58,360 bases of DNA from Phoronis australis. Lineage: Eukaryota; Phoronida; Phoronidae. Shown here piece after piece: positions 21,184 to 32,077 of the stretch; position 1 is the first letter of the stretch, and each line of letters starts with the position of its first letter. A model generated the notes under the pieces. It ran no database searches, was not told where the DNA came from, and was given only the letters and a program-made list of their open reading frames with translations. The stretch covers positions 961,097 through 1,019,456 of the forward strand of contig NMRA01000074.1 in the NCBI GenBank assembly GCA_002633005.1, read 5' to 3'. The translations under genes and the position numbers were made by a program.

Positions 21184-21635
21184 GACAGTTTTGTTTACAT
21201 CTTGTGAGTTGGGTTTGCAGATTATTTATTGGCGTTTAAAGTGCCTGTACAAGTCTTTCAACGATGCAAATTACTTTACACATACAATGCACTATTGATC
21301 GCATGGGGCCGTATGTTGGGTATTCCAGTTGCTTGTGTCTCACAGAATATGCGGTTGCCTGTATTATCAATGTGGCTGTTGGACTGATTAGGCATGTGAC
21401 ACATCAGCTGATTGTTCTTATGAAGCTGGCTGCAGCGAGAGTCCTGTGTCGTTGGCAGCACCGCGTATGGTAAGCTGTGTCCTGCACAACGGCTTTGTTT
21501 AGATTGGGAACATGGCAGTGAAATGTTGACCTCTTTCTGCTTTAGCAGAAGGACAAGCACATGTCATTTTGGAAATTGAGGTAACGTGATCTGATGAGAT
21601 CCCAAAAGGTAGTGTTTATGTTTATGACATTCCAG

Positions 21636-21877
21636 GTAAAGGTGATTCAGACGCTTCAGCCGTTGCCGAGACGACAGAGGAAAGCAAAAGCACAGAAAGA
21701 GTACAATCGGGAGGGGATGCCAAGAGCCCTTGTAAGGAGAATGGCAGCGCAAGCCTAGAGGGGGACAAGGAAGACTCAACCACGGACTCTGTCGCTGACA
21801 AACTGGGTGCTCTTAAGGTGGAGGAAACAAAATCCGTTGAAGATGAAGGCTCAGCGTCTCCAGAAGCAGAAAGATAG
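21636..21877 (+). CDS. RANBP1: RanBP1, last coding exon (acidic tail and nuclear export signal)
   Basis: Acceptor CATTCCAG; ends with TAG at 21875-21877. It encodes a ~80-residue tail rich in S, E and K, with VADKLGALKV near its end. That stretch fits the spacing of a leucine-rich nuclear export signal and aligns with VAEKLEALSV of vertebrate RanBP1, which keeps the protein cytoplasmic. The tail is longer than the vertebrate one. The five exons found give about 235 residues without the first exon. Confidence 0.9.
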
Positions 21878-22868
21878 TGTAGGGATCACAATTTGTGTTT
21901 TCAGAACTGAGCTTGAATGTCTAATGAAATGATGGAATCGTGTTTCTTATAGCAGTATGTATTATCAAAGAATAGAAGGATTAATATACATTTGCTGCCT
22001 GCTGTTTGGAAAGTAATCTCTTGAACACTACTATTGGTTTATTGTGTTCTTGCCACTGGTAAGTTGTGTTGTTTGCATGTTTACTAGTAGCTAGTTTAAA
22101 AAAGATGAATCCAAATAAGCCGTTTACTCTTAAGAAATCGGTCTCATTGCCATGTTAGAATTTGGTTTATGTTATTGCCAACGAGAAGATCGAAACCACC
22201 AGCGACTTGAGAATACACTTAGACTTCATTGAAGTTAGCTAACCCTAATATGTGAATTAAAAATTGACACATGTATGCAGGGCCTGTGACATAAGTTGGA
22301 AAGGAAATCTAATCCTGTCACAGTAAGAAATGTTATGAGACCCATTCTATGAGAGTTAAAGGCTAAACATGGCCAACTGCAGCTCTAGGTACATATTACC
22401 AGTTCACTGGCACTAGCAGTCAGAAACTGAATTGACTGGATTTTTTGTCTAAATTTGGGAAATTAAGTTGAATGTCACTATGCTGTTCCATATAAAATTT
22501 GACTCTGTTTTGTTGTCTAGGTGCACTCGCTAAGTCTCTTGTCAGCGTTGTAAACTCAGTACAATTTCTTCCATTGATTTTAATCAGCCGTTTTTAATTG
22601 AATCCTCATCTCTTCCATAGAACTGAGTGTACTTATGTTATCAGTCTTTGGTTTTGTGCTCCAACAGTCATAGTATAGTTGTTGCCAATACAAGGACAAT
22701 CTATCGCAGATTGCGCCCTCTATGTATAGGTCAGTTCATGCACTGCTCATTCCCAAGATTGATTATCGCCCATGTCCCGATTGGTGCTCCGTGTTGGTTA
22801 CACTGCATCAAGCATAGTGTTTTCTGATATCCATTATAAAGTTTTTACTGATTTTCACCTCTACTTAT

Positions 22869-22874
22869 AATAAA
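22869..22874 (+). terminator. Possible RanBP1 polyadenylation signal
   Basis: AATAAA about 1 kb after the stop codon. It is the nearest canonical hexamer I noticed on this strand, and the cleavage site is not otherwise supported. Confidence 0.35.
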
Positions 22875-22989
22875 TTTTATTTAATGAAATGCTTTTGTTT
22901 GTCATTACTGGCTAATAAGCGTTTTCCAATGTAGGGACTTCTTGAAACTCGCCTTATCACTAGATGGCCTTTTTCTTGTCACTAGTTGG

Positions 22990-23290
22990 TTGGCAGAGTT
23001 GTGTGATCTCGTGAGTTTTTTAATAATTTTCTGGGACCATCGTACTACTTAATTGACACTTGCGCGGAGGGATAATGGTGAACAGAAATGTCCAAGAACT
23101 CGCTGGTTCCCTGCGTGCCGCTAAGTGGCCACTACCCAGCAAGCTGGCTTGGCACGCCAGGGAACCAGCGAGTTTCCAAGAATTGAGCAATGTTTTGTCC
23201 CGGTCATGTGGACTCATCTTGCACAAGGTAATTAGAAATTGTGTCGAGCAAGAGTTCGATGTCGAATTTCAGGCGGGGGTGGGGGTGTAA
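22990..23290. repeat. Long imperfect hairpin
   Basis: The arm AACTCGCTGGTTCCCTGCGT (from 23097, continuing GCC) is mirrored by GGCACGCCAGGGAACCAGCG (from 23151, continuing AGTT). The stem is about 23 bp with a ~31-base loop, and the sequences just outside (CCAAG / CCAAG) do not extend it. Non-coding; probably a foldback element. Confidence 0.6.
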
Positions 23291-23424
23291 CCGACACGTG
23301 CCGTTCTCGATGCTTTAACTAAAAGTGCAATCAACGCGTGTTAGGTCAAAAGCCACCAAGGGGCTTGTCCTAATAATTGACCTATGGCAAGCTCCGCCCC
23401 TTGCGTAATGTCGACTAACAAACA

Positions 23425-23568
23425 AGGCGTGCGTTCAGTAGACGCTAGGACCTAGCTAAAACCTAGTCAGAGTCACGTGTTCTCATTTAAAATACACGGC
23501 AATATCTCACGTAATCTCGCGAAGTCTTGCTTCTTAGCGAGGTCCTAGCGCTACTGAACGGGAGGCAG
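23425..23568. repeat. MITE family M1, copy 2 (best preserved)
   Basis: 144 bp between AGGCGTGCGTTCAGTAGACG and, inverted, GCTACTGAACGGGAGGCAG. The inner part includes CACGTGTTCTCATTTAAAAT and ACGTAATCTCGCGAAGTC. Terminal inverted repeats are about 30 bp with mismatches; no coding capacity. Confidence 0.75.
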
Positions 23569-23569
23569 T

Positions 23570-24300
23570 TTTGTCATGTGTCGGATTACCATGTGCTTTA
23601 TTGTTTATTTATCACAAGACAGCCACGTGGCATATGACCCCATGACCTTGTATTGTCCTTATAATGACTCGCTTCAAGATGCTAGTTAGTTAACCATTGG
23701 ACTTGGAATGTCTTTGTATGTGCTTTGATGCACTTCTTATATCTAATGCATTATATATGATTGAATTCGTGTGGTGACTCACAATATCACAAGTTTTACC
23801 TGGCAACGTGTTGTTTTTCGGTTATAATGGCGGCTTGGAAACGAAGGTTTGAGTTCCTGGTAATCCGTGGGAAAGGGATGCCTCTGCTTAGACGCAAGAC
23901 GATATTGCAAAATCTCTTATTCTGGGCCGATTTGAAAAATTCTAAGTTGTACTCGTATTTGTCGTATTTGTTTTCGCTCCTCTTCAAATATTACAGTAAA
24001 AACTAAGTAAAGCTCTCCATAAAAAGCACAGTCTGTTACGCTAGATTGTAATCAGCTGATCATATCCACATCAGCGAAGCCAATTATCCTCGCTCGTGAC
24101 TCGATGAATAGCTTGGCGGGATCCCTTTGATCGTGAGCCGAGCGCGACTCAGCCAAGGTGGATAAATACGGTCTAGTTCAATCTTCCAAACCCACCGTGT
24201 ACCCTGATAGGCGGGATTAGTGGGCCAATCTTATTTAGTGGGACTGATAGCATGGGGTCATTTGTAGCCCATGATCTCGGATTAAAACCAGCTCCTCTCT
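23570..24300. other. Intergenic sequence
   Basis: An 81-codon frame at 23761-24006 on the + strand has no recognisable motif and no splice support. I see no gene here. Confidence 0.35.
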
Positions 24301-24306
24301 CTCAAA

Positions 24307-24508
24307 GTTGGCAGCGGCAGTCTTCAACAAAACTGGCGCTGCTGTGGGGTGCCAGGTTCACCTGGGCATGTGGAGTGGTACTCGGTGTCGGCGGTAAACG
24401 TGATCATGTTGGCAGTGGCAGTCTTCAACAAAACTGGCCCTGCTGTGTGTGCCAGGGTCACTTGGGCATTCGAAGTGGTACTCGATGGATTGTTGGCTGT
24501 TGACGTGG
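24307..24508. repeat. Two-copy tandem duplication, 101-bp period
   Basis: GTTGGCAG.GGCAGTCTTCAAC starts at 24307 and again at 24408. Both units continue through AAAACTGGC.CTGCTGTG to GTGGTACTCG. Frames through it are not conserved as protein. Confidence 0.85.
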
Positions 24509-24712
24509 GTTCGATTTTTGGTTGACTGGCGTGCGATCTGTTGTCGGGCAAATTGCAGCTCAGGGGGTGCGGTGCTCTCCGAGTCGGGTGTCTAGCACGT
24601 GACGTGGTGGTGATCAGAGTCGGTTATAGTTTCTTGGCCTTGGCGACAAATATCTGGTCACCGGCGCGTTAAAAGTGGTTTCCAGAACACATAACGATAA
24701 ATCGTCGCGAAA

Positions 24713-24756
24713 GACCGTCCGGACTTGGTATATGCCATGTGCAACTCCGGACGGTC
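24713..24756. repeat. Perfect 11-bp stem hairpin
   Basis: GACCGTCCGGA (24713-24723) and TCCGGACGGTC (24746-24756) are exact reverse complements around a 22-base loop. Role unknown. Confidence 0.7.
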
Positions 24757-25188
24757 TGGGGTCAACAGCCGGAAAACTACAGTGCAACTGTGAGTCTACA
24801 CCAATGTGATAAACGACAGTAGTTCTAATTAATTGGTGCGTCAGTTGCAGGTATGCTTATCTCTTTATGGCACGCAATGCGTGACCAGTTGTTAAAAGCG
24901 TTTTCAAAATAATGTGGATAAAGCGGTGAAGTGTGAGACCCCTGAGGTCCCTGTCAAGTCCTCACGACAATTCTACGTAATGCAGGTCGGTGGACATGTA
25001 TAACCATCGGCATGTGATGATTTCGTCTTCTATGGAATCCTCGCCATCAAGCAGGGTGACAATGCTGGCATCAGGCATTTCTAGCTGAGTTCTCTTGGTT
25101 TAGAACTCTCTCCAGGTCGGTAACAGGGTCCGATGGAGTCGCAGTCATGAAGTGGGTGGCACGATCGATGAGCTTCGTCATGAGTCCT

Positions 25189-25507
25189 CTCATGTGCGCA
25201 CCGCGAACTTTCTGATCTGATTGGCCAGTTGTGGCCGATCTTCGCACAGGTCACGGCACCAAACAAATGTAGTATAACACAACTGGTAGCAAGATGAGGA
25301 CTGTCTTTATTAGACAGGTGAATGGATTTATATACAGTTACAATTCATGTGGGTTGCATCATGCTGCGCGACTCGAAGGACTCAACCACGGTTGCTCACG
25401 CAGCTATGATGTTCTCATGTAGGTCGAAATGTTTCCATGGGTTATTTTCCATGGCTTAGTGAAGGAGTCGCAATCGGAAGTTCACAAAACTATGCATTTG
25501 TTAGGAC
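25189..25507 (-). mobile_element. LTR plus primer-binding-site fragment, copy 1 (retroelement 5' end)
   Basis: On the - strand the repeat reads as an LTR-like block (about 25496 down to 25268, TG..CA ends, with an AATAAA polyadenylation hexamer). A short spacer and TGGTGCCGTGACC (25249-25261) follow, a tRNA primer-site-like sequence of the kind seen in BEL/Pao and gypsy elements, then about 60 internal bases. A second copy lies at 28468-28800. No coding part follows either copy. Shared sequence extends slightly beyond the proposed LTR edge, so the exact boundary is uncertain. Confidence 0.5.
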
Positions 25508-25659
25508 TACTAAAAATGGCAGAATGGTGAATGTTGGCCAAATCTCCTTTTGTCCAAGGCACTGACGTCAAACGCATGCTGGCTCTTTTCACAGTCTGAA
25601 AAATACTTTCGCTCATAAATATAAGTTTGTCAGCTGTTATTAAAATACGTATCGAGGAA

Positions 25660-26000
25660 TGTCAGCTGATAGCAAACCGGGCAAACCTATATGCTGTGTA
25701 AACTGAAGTCACCCATCCCTTTATTGAACAAGAGCAATGTTGTGTATAAGGTTGAATGTGACAACTGTAAGGAATTCTATATAGGACTCACACAGAGACG
25801 CCTCTGTGACAGCTGGTTGTAAGAACATCACACCCAGTCAGAGAAAAGTAACATATATGTAGGCATTGTATTAGCTACAATCACCAAGCCAACTCTGTTA
25901 GTATTATCTGCAGAGAACCTAATAAGGAGTTACTGCACAGAGTCATTGGCCATTCAGAACCAGCATGCCACTGATTCTCTGAATAACATGCAGAGCTCAG
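25660..26000 (+). pseudogene. Penelope-like retroelement remnant (GIY-YIG endonuclease end)
   Basis: The + frame from about 25727 reads LLNKSN and then VVYKVECDNCKEFYIGLTQR, followed by a stop and an EHHTQSEKSNIY-like continuation. A VYKV.C..C...YIG..QRRL pattern with a following EH is the GIY-YIG nuclease start found at the C-terminus of Penelope-like retroelements. Stops and a frameshift break the frame, and no RT part is seen next to it. A GIY-YIG domain of another origin is possible but less likely given the CDNC spacing. Confidence 0.6.
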
Positions 26001-26009
26001 TGACCCTGC

Positions 26010-27060
26010 AACTATGGTGATAACCAGGTACTGACCATATTCTATGTATCTCTCACTTCACTCTATGGATGTTACCTGAGCTGTATGTTGGCACTTGTCC
26101 CAAATTGTTATTTATGATCGACATATGTCCCGGATAATAGATAAATGATACGTGCGTCGCAAGCTCGTTACCAGAGATGAAAGGAGACTGATGTAGGAGA
26201 TAATAAGGTCATTTATTATGACTAGTACAATTACAATAAAATGAATACAGGTAAATAAGTATAATAGGTAATCTCTGGTAAGATGGGCAATAAAAAGCGC
26301 CGGCCACGTGGAAGTACGAGAGAATGACGAAAACTGGGAGGAAGAGGGTGGGAAAATTGAATGAGTTTTTGACTTGTCTAATGAAAAGGCGAAACGTTGA
26401 ATTGAACATGAACTTTTTTATTTGTGCGGCGATCGTCCGGTTTTTAATCATATGCGTAAACCATAATGTATTCCGAGCACAGTCTAATAACAACTTATCT
26501 CGAGTTCGCACAAAAGTAGCAGAAAAATTGCCAAAAAATTATTTCGAGTTCGTTTCGAGTACAAAAGATTAGATCAGTTCCGGGTCCTGGAGGACCCGGG
26601 GTTATTTGTAAATAAGTCCTCAATTTGCAATTTAATGAGATTATGCATGTTTAAAGATAGTTTAAACTTGGTTGAAATTGTTATTAAAACTAAGAAAATT
26701 GCCCAAGAACTGTTGGTTGACAAAATAACGAACAAGTAGTAGTTGAAAGTTATAATCGTTTCATGGGGAACTGCCATACAAACGGTTAGCAAACTTTGAG
26801 ACTTTTTGGGCATTAATGACGCCTTTGATTTGCGACGTGGTGCTATTGTTGACGTACATTGTACGTAATCATTAGGCCTAATCACTTGTATAATGGACCT
26901 ACAAATGGCTACCGGATAGAAATTAGACAATTTCCTCGAAGATGTGACATTATATTTAGCTTGGTGTGTTAGTTGTATTTCTTATTGTGTATTGAGAATG
27001 ACTGATACAGTAGTATCTTTTGTGTGGAGCTTCATGTTCCGTAACGCTGACCATTGCACA
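26010..27060. other. Intergenic sequence
   Basis: AT-rich; several short frames on both strands overlap each other and match nothing I recognise. Confidence 0.35.
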
Positions 27061-27070
27061 AACATCTACG

Positions 27071-28255
27071 ATGAAAAATGGTTGGCCGAAGTATATGGAC
27101 GCTGCCACTGAACTCAATGAAGCAGAGACTGATCTTGGAGTAAAAGAACGAGGGATACATAAATGACTTGCGCAGCTATTAGGGTGAGTTGTTATGCCGA
27201 AAAGAGGCAAACCGCACAACCCACAAACAAACACCCCCCATCGATTATTTCATAGAAAGCGAGACGAAAAAGGCGACAAAAATCGAGCTGAACAACGCAT
27301 GTGAAGCCACAGAGCCCCAGTTACTGGAGAGAAGCTATCCAATGTCGGCTACATGCAGTGCTAACAAGCCAGAGAAAACTCAGGTAGAGCAAACCGATAC
27401 TGACAGCGTTTACGGTCGGCGACTGGAAAACGTCAAGCCCACTAGTTCCGCGGCGTTATTCCAGAGTGCAATTTGTCCTGCCAAACACGTCACAAGCCAG
27501 AAGCTTCTGTAGCCCTCAACGCGATGCCGAGGACATCATGATCGGAAATCTCCCACCGACAAATCAGGTGACGTTACATTCGTGAGGATGACGGCAACCC
27601 TTATGGTGTCGCAGAATTGCCCAACACTGCGATATCTTCTCATGCAGTCAGCCTTGACGTTTCAGAGAACATCAGCACCTCGGCTTCCTCAAATGATGCA
27701 CAAAATGATAAACAGGGTTTCTTCAAGAAATTGAAGACGACTTTTAGAAATGGCCGCACTACCAAAGTCTCCGCAAGCCCTTCTTCCGGCAAGGGCCACC
27801 GTGTCGCTCCACGATGGCAAAGAATGTTGTGCTGCATTGCCGCCGAGTATGAATAGGTAGAACCTAATGGACTAATTTATAAGCTCTGTGCTGAGCGCTT
27901 TTCGTTTTTTTTGTTGTTGTTTTTAGATAGTATAAAACTTACGTACGCTGCATATCCATGCCCACAGCCACCACTTTTCAGTCGTGAGCTGAATTTTAAC
28001 CAATGAGTGTGCTAAAATAAAATGCATGGGCAATTCAAGCGTTTTTCTCATCATAGGCTGATGAGTAAAGGTACAGAACAAATAAACAAAAGCGCTCACT
28101 TGCACAAACAAATCAGATTACTAGTTGAAGATAACCCACTCGATTACCAAAATTACGCCACCAATATTTCTTCGGGACTGGAAAAAGTGCTAGTTTCAAG
28201 TACAACCTGTGGACCAGTTTCAGTAGAAAGCGAAGAAATGCAGGAATGTGACTAA
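27071..28255 (+). pseudogene. Unrecognised, broken multi-exon gene
   Basis: Successive + strand frames read like real protein. 27071-27166 starts MKNGWPKYMDAATELNEAET and ends at TGA. 27228-27500 contains DYFIESETKKATKIELNNAC. 27590-27846 runs from EDDGNPYGVAELPNTAISSH to RMLCCIAAE. 28057-28255 reads LMSKGTEQINKSAHLHKQIR and ends MQECD-stop. The last two join across a good GTATGA donor (after 27846) and a CATCATAG acceptor (before 28057) with matching phase. The earlier pieces need frameshifts to connect near 27500 and 27590. The composition (S, T, E, K, N rich) gives no family. It may be a decayed host gene, a gene fragment carried by a transposon, or a real gene with sequence errors. Confidence 0.4.
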
Positions 28256-28467
28256 CAGAAGCATATTTCATCTCTATTCAAATGCTGTTGCAGAGTTTTT
28301 ATCTAATCAACAGTGGCCATTGGAGCTTCTTCCAATTTGCCCGCCCCAGGGACGTGCATGCTTTTAATTTTACCCTCGCGTCAATGAAAACTATAGACAC
28401 ATTCAAATTCCAGTAGAGATTACTAGAAAGCAGGTTGGTCTGTAAGTACAGTGAAAACAATTCAATA

Positions 28468-28800
28468 TCAACATGTGCGCACCGCGAACTTTCTGATCTG
28501 ATTGGCCAGTTGTGGTCCCATCTTCGCACAGGTCACGGCACCAAACAATGTAGTATAACGCAACTGGCGGTAGCAAGGTGAGGACTGTCTTTATTAGACA
28601 GGTGAATGGATTTATATTCAAGTTACAATTCATGTGGTTGCATGCCGCCCCGGCCCGGACTCGAAGCCGACTCAACCACGTTGCTCACGCAGCTATGATG
28701 TACTCATGTAGGTCGAAATGTTTCCATGGGTTATTTTCCATGGCTTAGTGAAGGAGTCACAATCGGAAGTTCACAAAACTATGCATTTGTTACTAAAATG
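28468..28800 (-). mobile_element. LTR plus primer-binding-site fragment, copy 2
   Basis: Closely matches 25189-25507: the same TGGTGCCGTGACC primer-like site on the - strand (28531-28543), the same AATAAA-containing LTR block (28549-28785), and the same point of loss of similarity at CATGTGCGCACC. Flanks differ, so it is a separate insertion. Confidence 0.5.
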
Positions 28801-29091
28801 CCTGCCAGGAACACACAGCCCACCGCGCGACATCCGCCCAGTTCCCCCGAGAGAGGGCGCGATTAGGTCGCACGTTACATCGATATTTTATCTACAATTC
28901 TATTATTCACCGTTTACTGTCATCAAAAGGTGTATTCGAAGTTTTTTGCGAGGTCTGAAGGTTTTGTAAGCTATGCATGAGCTTGTTTATAATAAGTGTT
29001 GGTGTCTCGAATCAAAGGCACTGGTTGGATATAACGGACCAGATTTAAAGAACCAGATTCATCCGCCAAATATAAGGCCGCGCGCGCGCGC

Positions 29092-29238
29092 CCTGCCCAG
29101 GACCTCGCTAAAAAGCAAGACTTAGACTTTAGTGAGATTACGTGAGATATTGCCCTGTATTTTAAATGAGATCACGTCACTTAGCTAGATTTTAGCTTGG
29201 ACCTACCGTAGGTTCTAGCGTTACTGAACGCTCGCCTG
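29092..29238. repeat. MITE family M1, copy 3 (inverted)
   Basis: AGGACCTCGCTAAAAAGCAA, then GAGATTACGTGAGATATTG, ending TTCTAGCGTTACTGAACG. It is in reverse orientation to the 23425 copy and lacks the outermost left terminus, which abuts a GC-dinucleotide run (29077-29090). Confidence 0.65.
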
Positions 29239-29744
29239 ATTCAGGCCCTGGGACCCCTCTATATCCGACCTGTGCCTGAATCAAATTTTCTATTTTACGA
29301 GGCAATTATTTCATAATTTGCAGATAATTTGGTGATAACTGGGCTAACTTCCATAGATCGTCTCTGGACACATGGCTACTGAGTGGAATATGTGATTATT
29401 ATCCCTTGTAACCTTGTCTTAGTCTCAACATTTTGTTTGTTTGGGGCACAAAATTGTGTATGTGTTGATCCTGCTGTGCTTAATTCAAATGAATTGCTGT
29501 GCCCACAAAAATTTCACTTTCTCACGAATTGAGGACATGCGCCCTTCCACCCCGTTATCTCAGTTTCTACATCCGTGGTTTGTATGAGTAAGTGCTGCCT
29601 CAACATATATCACAAGTGTGGTGTGGTGGGTCAGTTGCTATTGTCCAATTCGCCTCCTACGTTTGTGAAGTATGGGTACCAAAATACGTTTGTCAACCCA
29701 GTGCTATTCTGTACAATTTTGTCTGAGTGAATATTTACTTTCAG
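29239..29744. other. Sequence upstream of TBCCD1
   Basis: No gene seen. The start codon exon is preceded by an acceptor (TTACTTTCAG, ending 29744), so at least one non-coding 5' exon must lie upstream, probably in this stretch. Confidence 0.4.
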
Positions 29745-29760
29745 ATACATCAAGAAAGAC

Positions 29761-29865
29761 ATGACAACCTCACCAAGTGCACCCGATGTGTTGTTATGGC
29801 TACGGCCAGAAGTGTTTACCTGTGGAACTATACCTGTGGCCCCTCACCCAAGAATAAATCACAAT
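29761..29865 (+). CDS. TBCCD1: TBCC domain-containing protein 1 (TBCCD1), coding exon 1
   Basis: The ATG at 29761 lies 16 bases after an acceptor. The exon encodes PDVLLWLRPEVFTCGTIPVA, corresponding to VLLWVKAEPFIVGALQVP of vertebrate TBCCD1, and ends before GTGAGT in phase 0. TBCCD1 is a centrosomal relative of tubulin cofactor C and RP2; in human cells it keeps the centrosome near the nucleus and supports Golgi organisation. Together the 15 exons found encode about 545 residues, near the ~557 of the human protein. Confidence 0.9.
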
Positions 29866-30174
29866 GTGAGTTTAAACTCCACTGTAGCGATTGATTTTAT
29901 TCTATTTACAAGTCACAAATAACTTGTAGCGTAAGAAGACTGTCTATCAATTTTGAAGAGTTCACACTAACAAGTAAATAATTATTTATAGTGTGAGCAA
30001 TACGTGTGAATGACATCTAATAAAGTCCTATCTTTAGTATGTTAAAATTGATATGTTCTGTAAAGGTTGTTTTGTCAAATTTTAACGTCACGCAAGTCAT
30101 TTTGAGAATGATTGAGGTTCCAGTTCAGCTTTTTGCATTTTTGTTGTGTTGTATTTGTATTTGTGTCATTTCAG

Positions 30175-30236
30175 AACATTAAGAAGATTGTTGGATATGC
30201 AAAAAGTAAAGGCCAGACAGGACATCCAAACTTGTG
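30175..30236 (+). CDS. TBCCD1: TBCCD1, coding exon 2
   Basis: Acceptor GTCATTTCAG, donor after TTGTG (GTTTGT, non-consensus but usable). Encodes NIKKIVGYAKSKGQTGHPNL, matching RKISTYVRTRATEGAYPRL of the vertebrate protein. Phase 0 in, 2 out. Confidence 0.85.
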
Positions 30237-30765
30237 GTTTGTTTATAAATACATAATCACTTATTGCTAGATTCTTGACATTGTAAATTAGTTTAAAACC
30301 TCAAGTTATCAACATTTTGTATTCTTTGGCTTTTTTGCCAAAATCTGTGCGACCGTTTGACAGTTCACAGAAGCATGTCTATTTTTGTCATGGATCCCTT
30401 GATCTGATGCCTTGTCTGTTCTGATTTGTAGACTTGTAACTAAGCTTTGACTTGTTGCCTTTTTGGAACTATAACAGGCTCACATCTCATGTCACTCAGT
30501 TTTCCGACTATGAGCAGTATGCACTTGCAGTTTTGTGCATATGGGCACTTGGGCTGTATGCACATGCGAATTTGTGCATAAAATTACGTGCATATGAGGA
30601 TGCTGTGCCCCTGGTTCAAAGACCTTTGCATAATTTTTTTGGTCTGCTGGGAGTGACAGCTTGCATTAGTTGTGAGTTTACTTTGAAGAACAGCTTCCAG
30701 TATAGGCCTGTTGTCAGACTATCTAATGTTGGATTTATAATAGCTAAGACGTTTTTTTGTTTCAG

Positions 30766-30828
30766 TTTCTCGGTGTGGAAGCACATAGCTTGTAATAAAC
30801 TTCAACTGAATGTGGATGTAGCATGGAT
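30766..30828 (+). CDS. TBCCD1: TBCCD1, coding exon 3
   Basis: Acceptor TTGTTTCAG, donor GTAAGTAC. Encodes FSVWKHIACNKLQLNVDVAW, matching STWRHIACGKLQLAKDLAW. The longer open frame that runs into this exon from the intron is not coding. Confidence 0.92.
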
Positions 30829-31053
30829 GTAAGTACAGGTCCAGCTTATACAGCTAGGGAATTATAAGTTTTACAAATACAATAAAGTATAATGTGCGAT
30901 AGTGTTGCATTTTCAACAGATCTCACTTCTGGGAAAACATTGTAATCCTACTTTATTGTGTTGTAACAGAATATAATTTAGTATGGCAAAAAGGTATTAA
31001 GTATTTTATGTCATTGAAGTGTCTGATTTTTCTCTCCTTTCTTTTTACTGCAG

Positions 31054-31148
31054 GTTTTTTGAACTGTATTTCTTAATGAACCACAGTGCAGAAGAAAGAT
31101 TGTCATTGGATGAAAAGTTAGCTGCGTGCAGCACGACGCAAGACATTG
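31054..31148 (+). CDS. TBCCD1: TBCCD1, coding exon 4
   Basis: Acceptor TTACTGCAG. Encodes MFFELYFLMNHSAEERLSLD, then KLAACSTTQDI, aligned with LYFEIFDSLSMKTPEERLEWSEVLSNC. The donor (G|GTTGGT) is weak but keeps the phase with exon 5. Confidence 0.82.
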
Positions 31149-31801
31149 GTTGGTACCAAGCTCCTTCCATACAATGGTTGTCAACTACATGATGTTGTCT
31201 GTAAATTACTACATTTAATGAAACCAGTTTGCGCAATTGGTTTTCCTCCAAATTGAACTCTCCCTCGTCATTCCTAACAGAGTTTTAAGATACTTGAAGT
31301 GTTTTTCGTGAGGGGAAAACTATGACGACGTATGCGTCAAAGATTCAATTTCTTGTCACCATTCATGGCAGTTCACCACTAATGTCACTGCACGCCATTT
31401 TTGAATAATCGGTCGATGAAACTTTCAATTTTTATGCCCTCACATATTTATATGTGAGTGCATATTGTTGTCATCAGTTGTTTTCACACATCTCTTTGCA
31501 AAATGACATTAATTAATGAACTTACTGTCACAAGGAACATCTGAAAACGGAATAATATTAGAAACTTTGAATCTGAAAGTTTATATTCTCATTAGTACTC
31601 AGAGGTTTCACTGAAGGATGTCTTCAGAGCTTAGACTAACTGGCTATTCCCAAAGCCTTAAAATTTGATGGGATATTGTGGCACTAAAACTCCCTACCAC
31701 ATGCCTGTCGAAAACCTTTCACTCAACTGTGAATTAGGACGTGGTCGGAGTAGGCTGTCATAATTTTTTGTTGTTATTTTAGTTGCAATGGTATTTTTCA
31801 G

Positions 31802-31910
31802 AAAAAGTGCGGATGAATACTTGTGTGAATCTCCTACGTTTTGTTGTCCTCCTTTTCATACAGCAAGTGCACAGAATGTCACTGAAAGCTTCCATCATAG
31901 CTGGCGACGA
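31802..31910 (+). CDS. TBCCD1: TBCCD1, coding exon 5
   Basis: Acceptor TATTTTTCAG (ending 31801). Encodes EKVRMNTCVNLLRFVVLLFI, then QQVHRMSLKASIIAGD, clearly matching LQFLLFLYIQQLNKVSLRTSLIGEE. The proposed donor is GA|GTATCC; an in-frame TAA follows shortly after, so the exon must end near here. The outgoing phase (2) does not fit exon 6, so a small exon is missing or the donor differs. Confidence 0.78.
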
Positions 31911-32077
31911 GTATCCTTAAAGTAGTCCCATTCAGTTGCAGTTGACCTACTTGCACAAATTCTCTGGGTTTCTCAGTATAGCAGTTGCTCAAATCCAGCC
32001 AGCAATCAATATCTTTAACCAAAAAATACAAGTGGAATATAATGGCTCAGAACTTTCCTTCCAGCCTTTGGAAATTT

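Noticed and set aside
24713-24756. Hairpin as a microRNA precursor
   Set aside because: The stem is only 11 bp, too short for Drosha/Dicer processing.
30452-30832. A 126-codon frame as a long TBCCD1 exon
   Set aside because: Only its last ~20 residues (from 30766) match TBCCD1, after a good acceptor; the rest is intronic.
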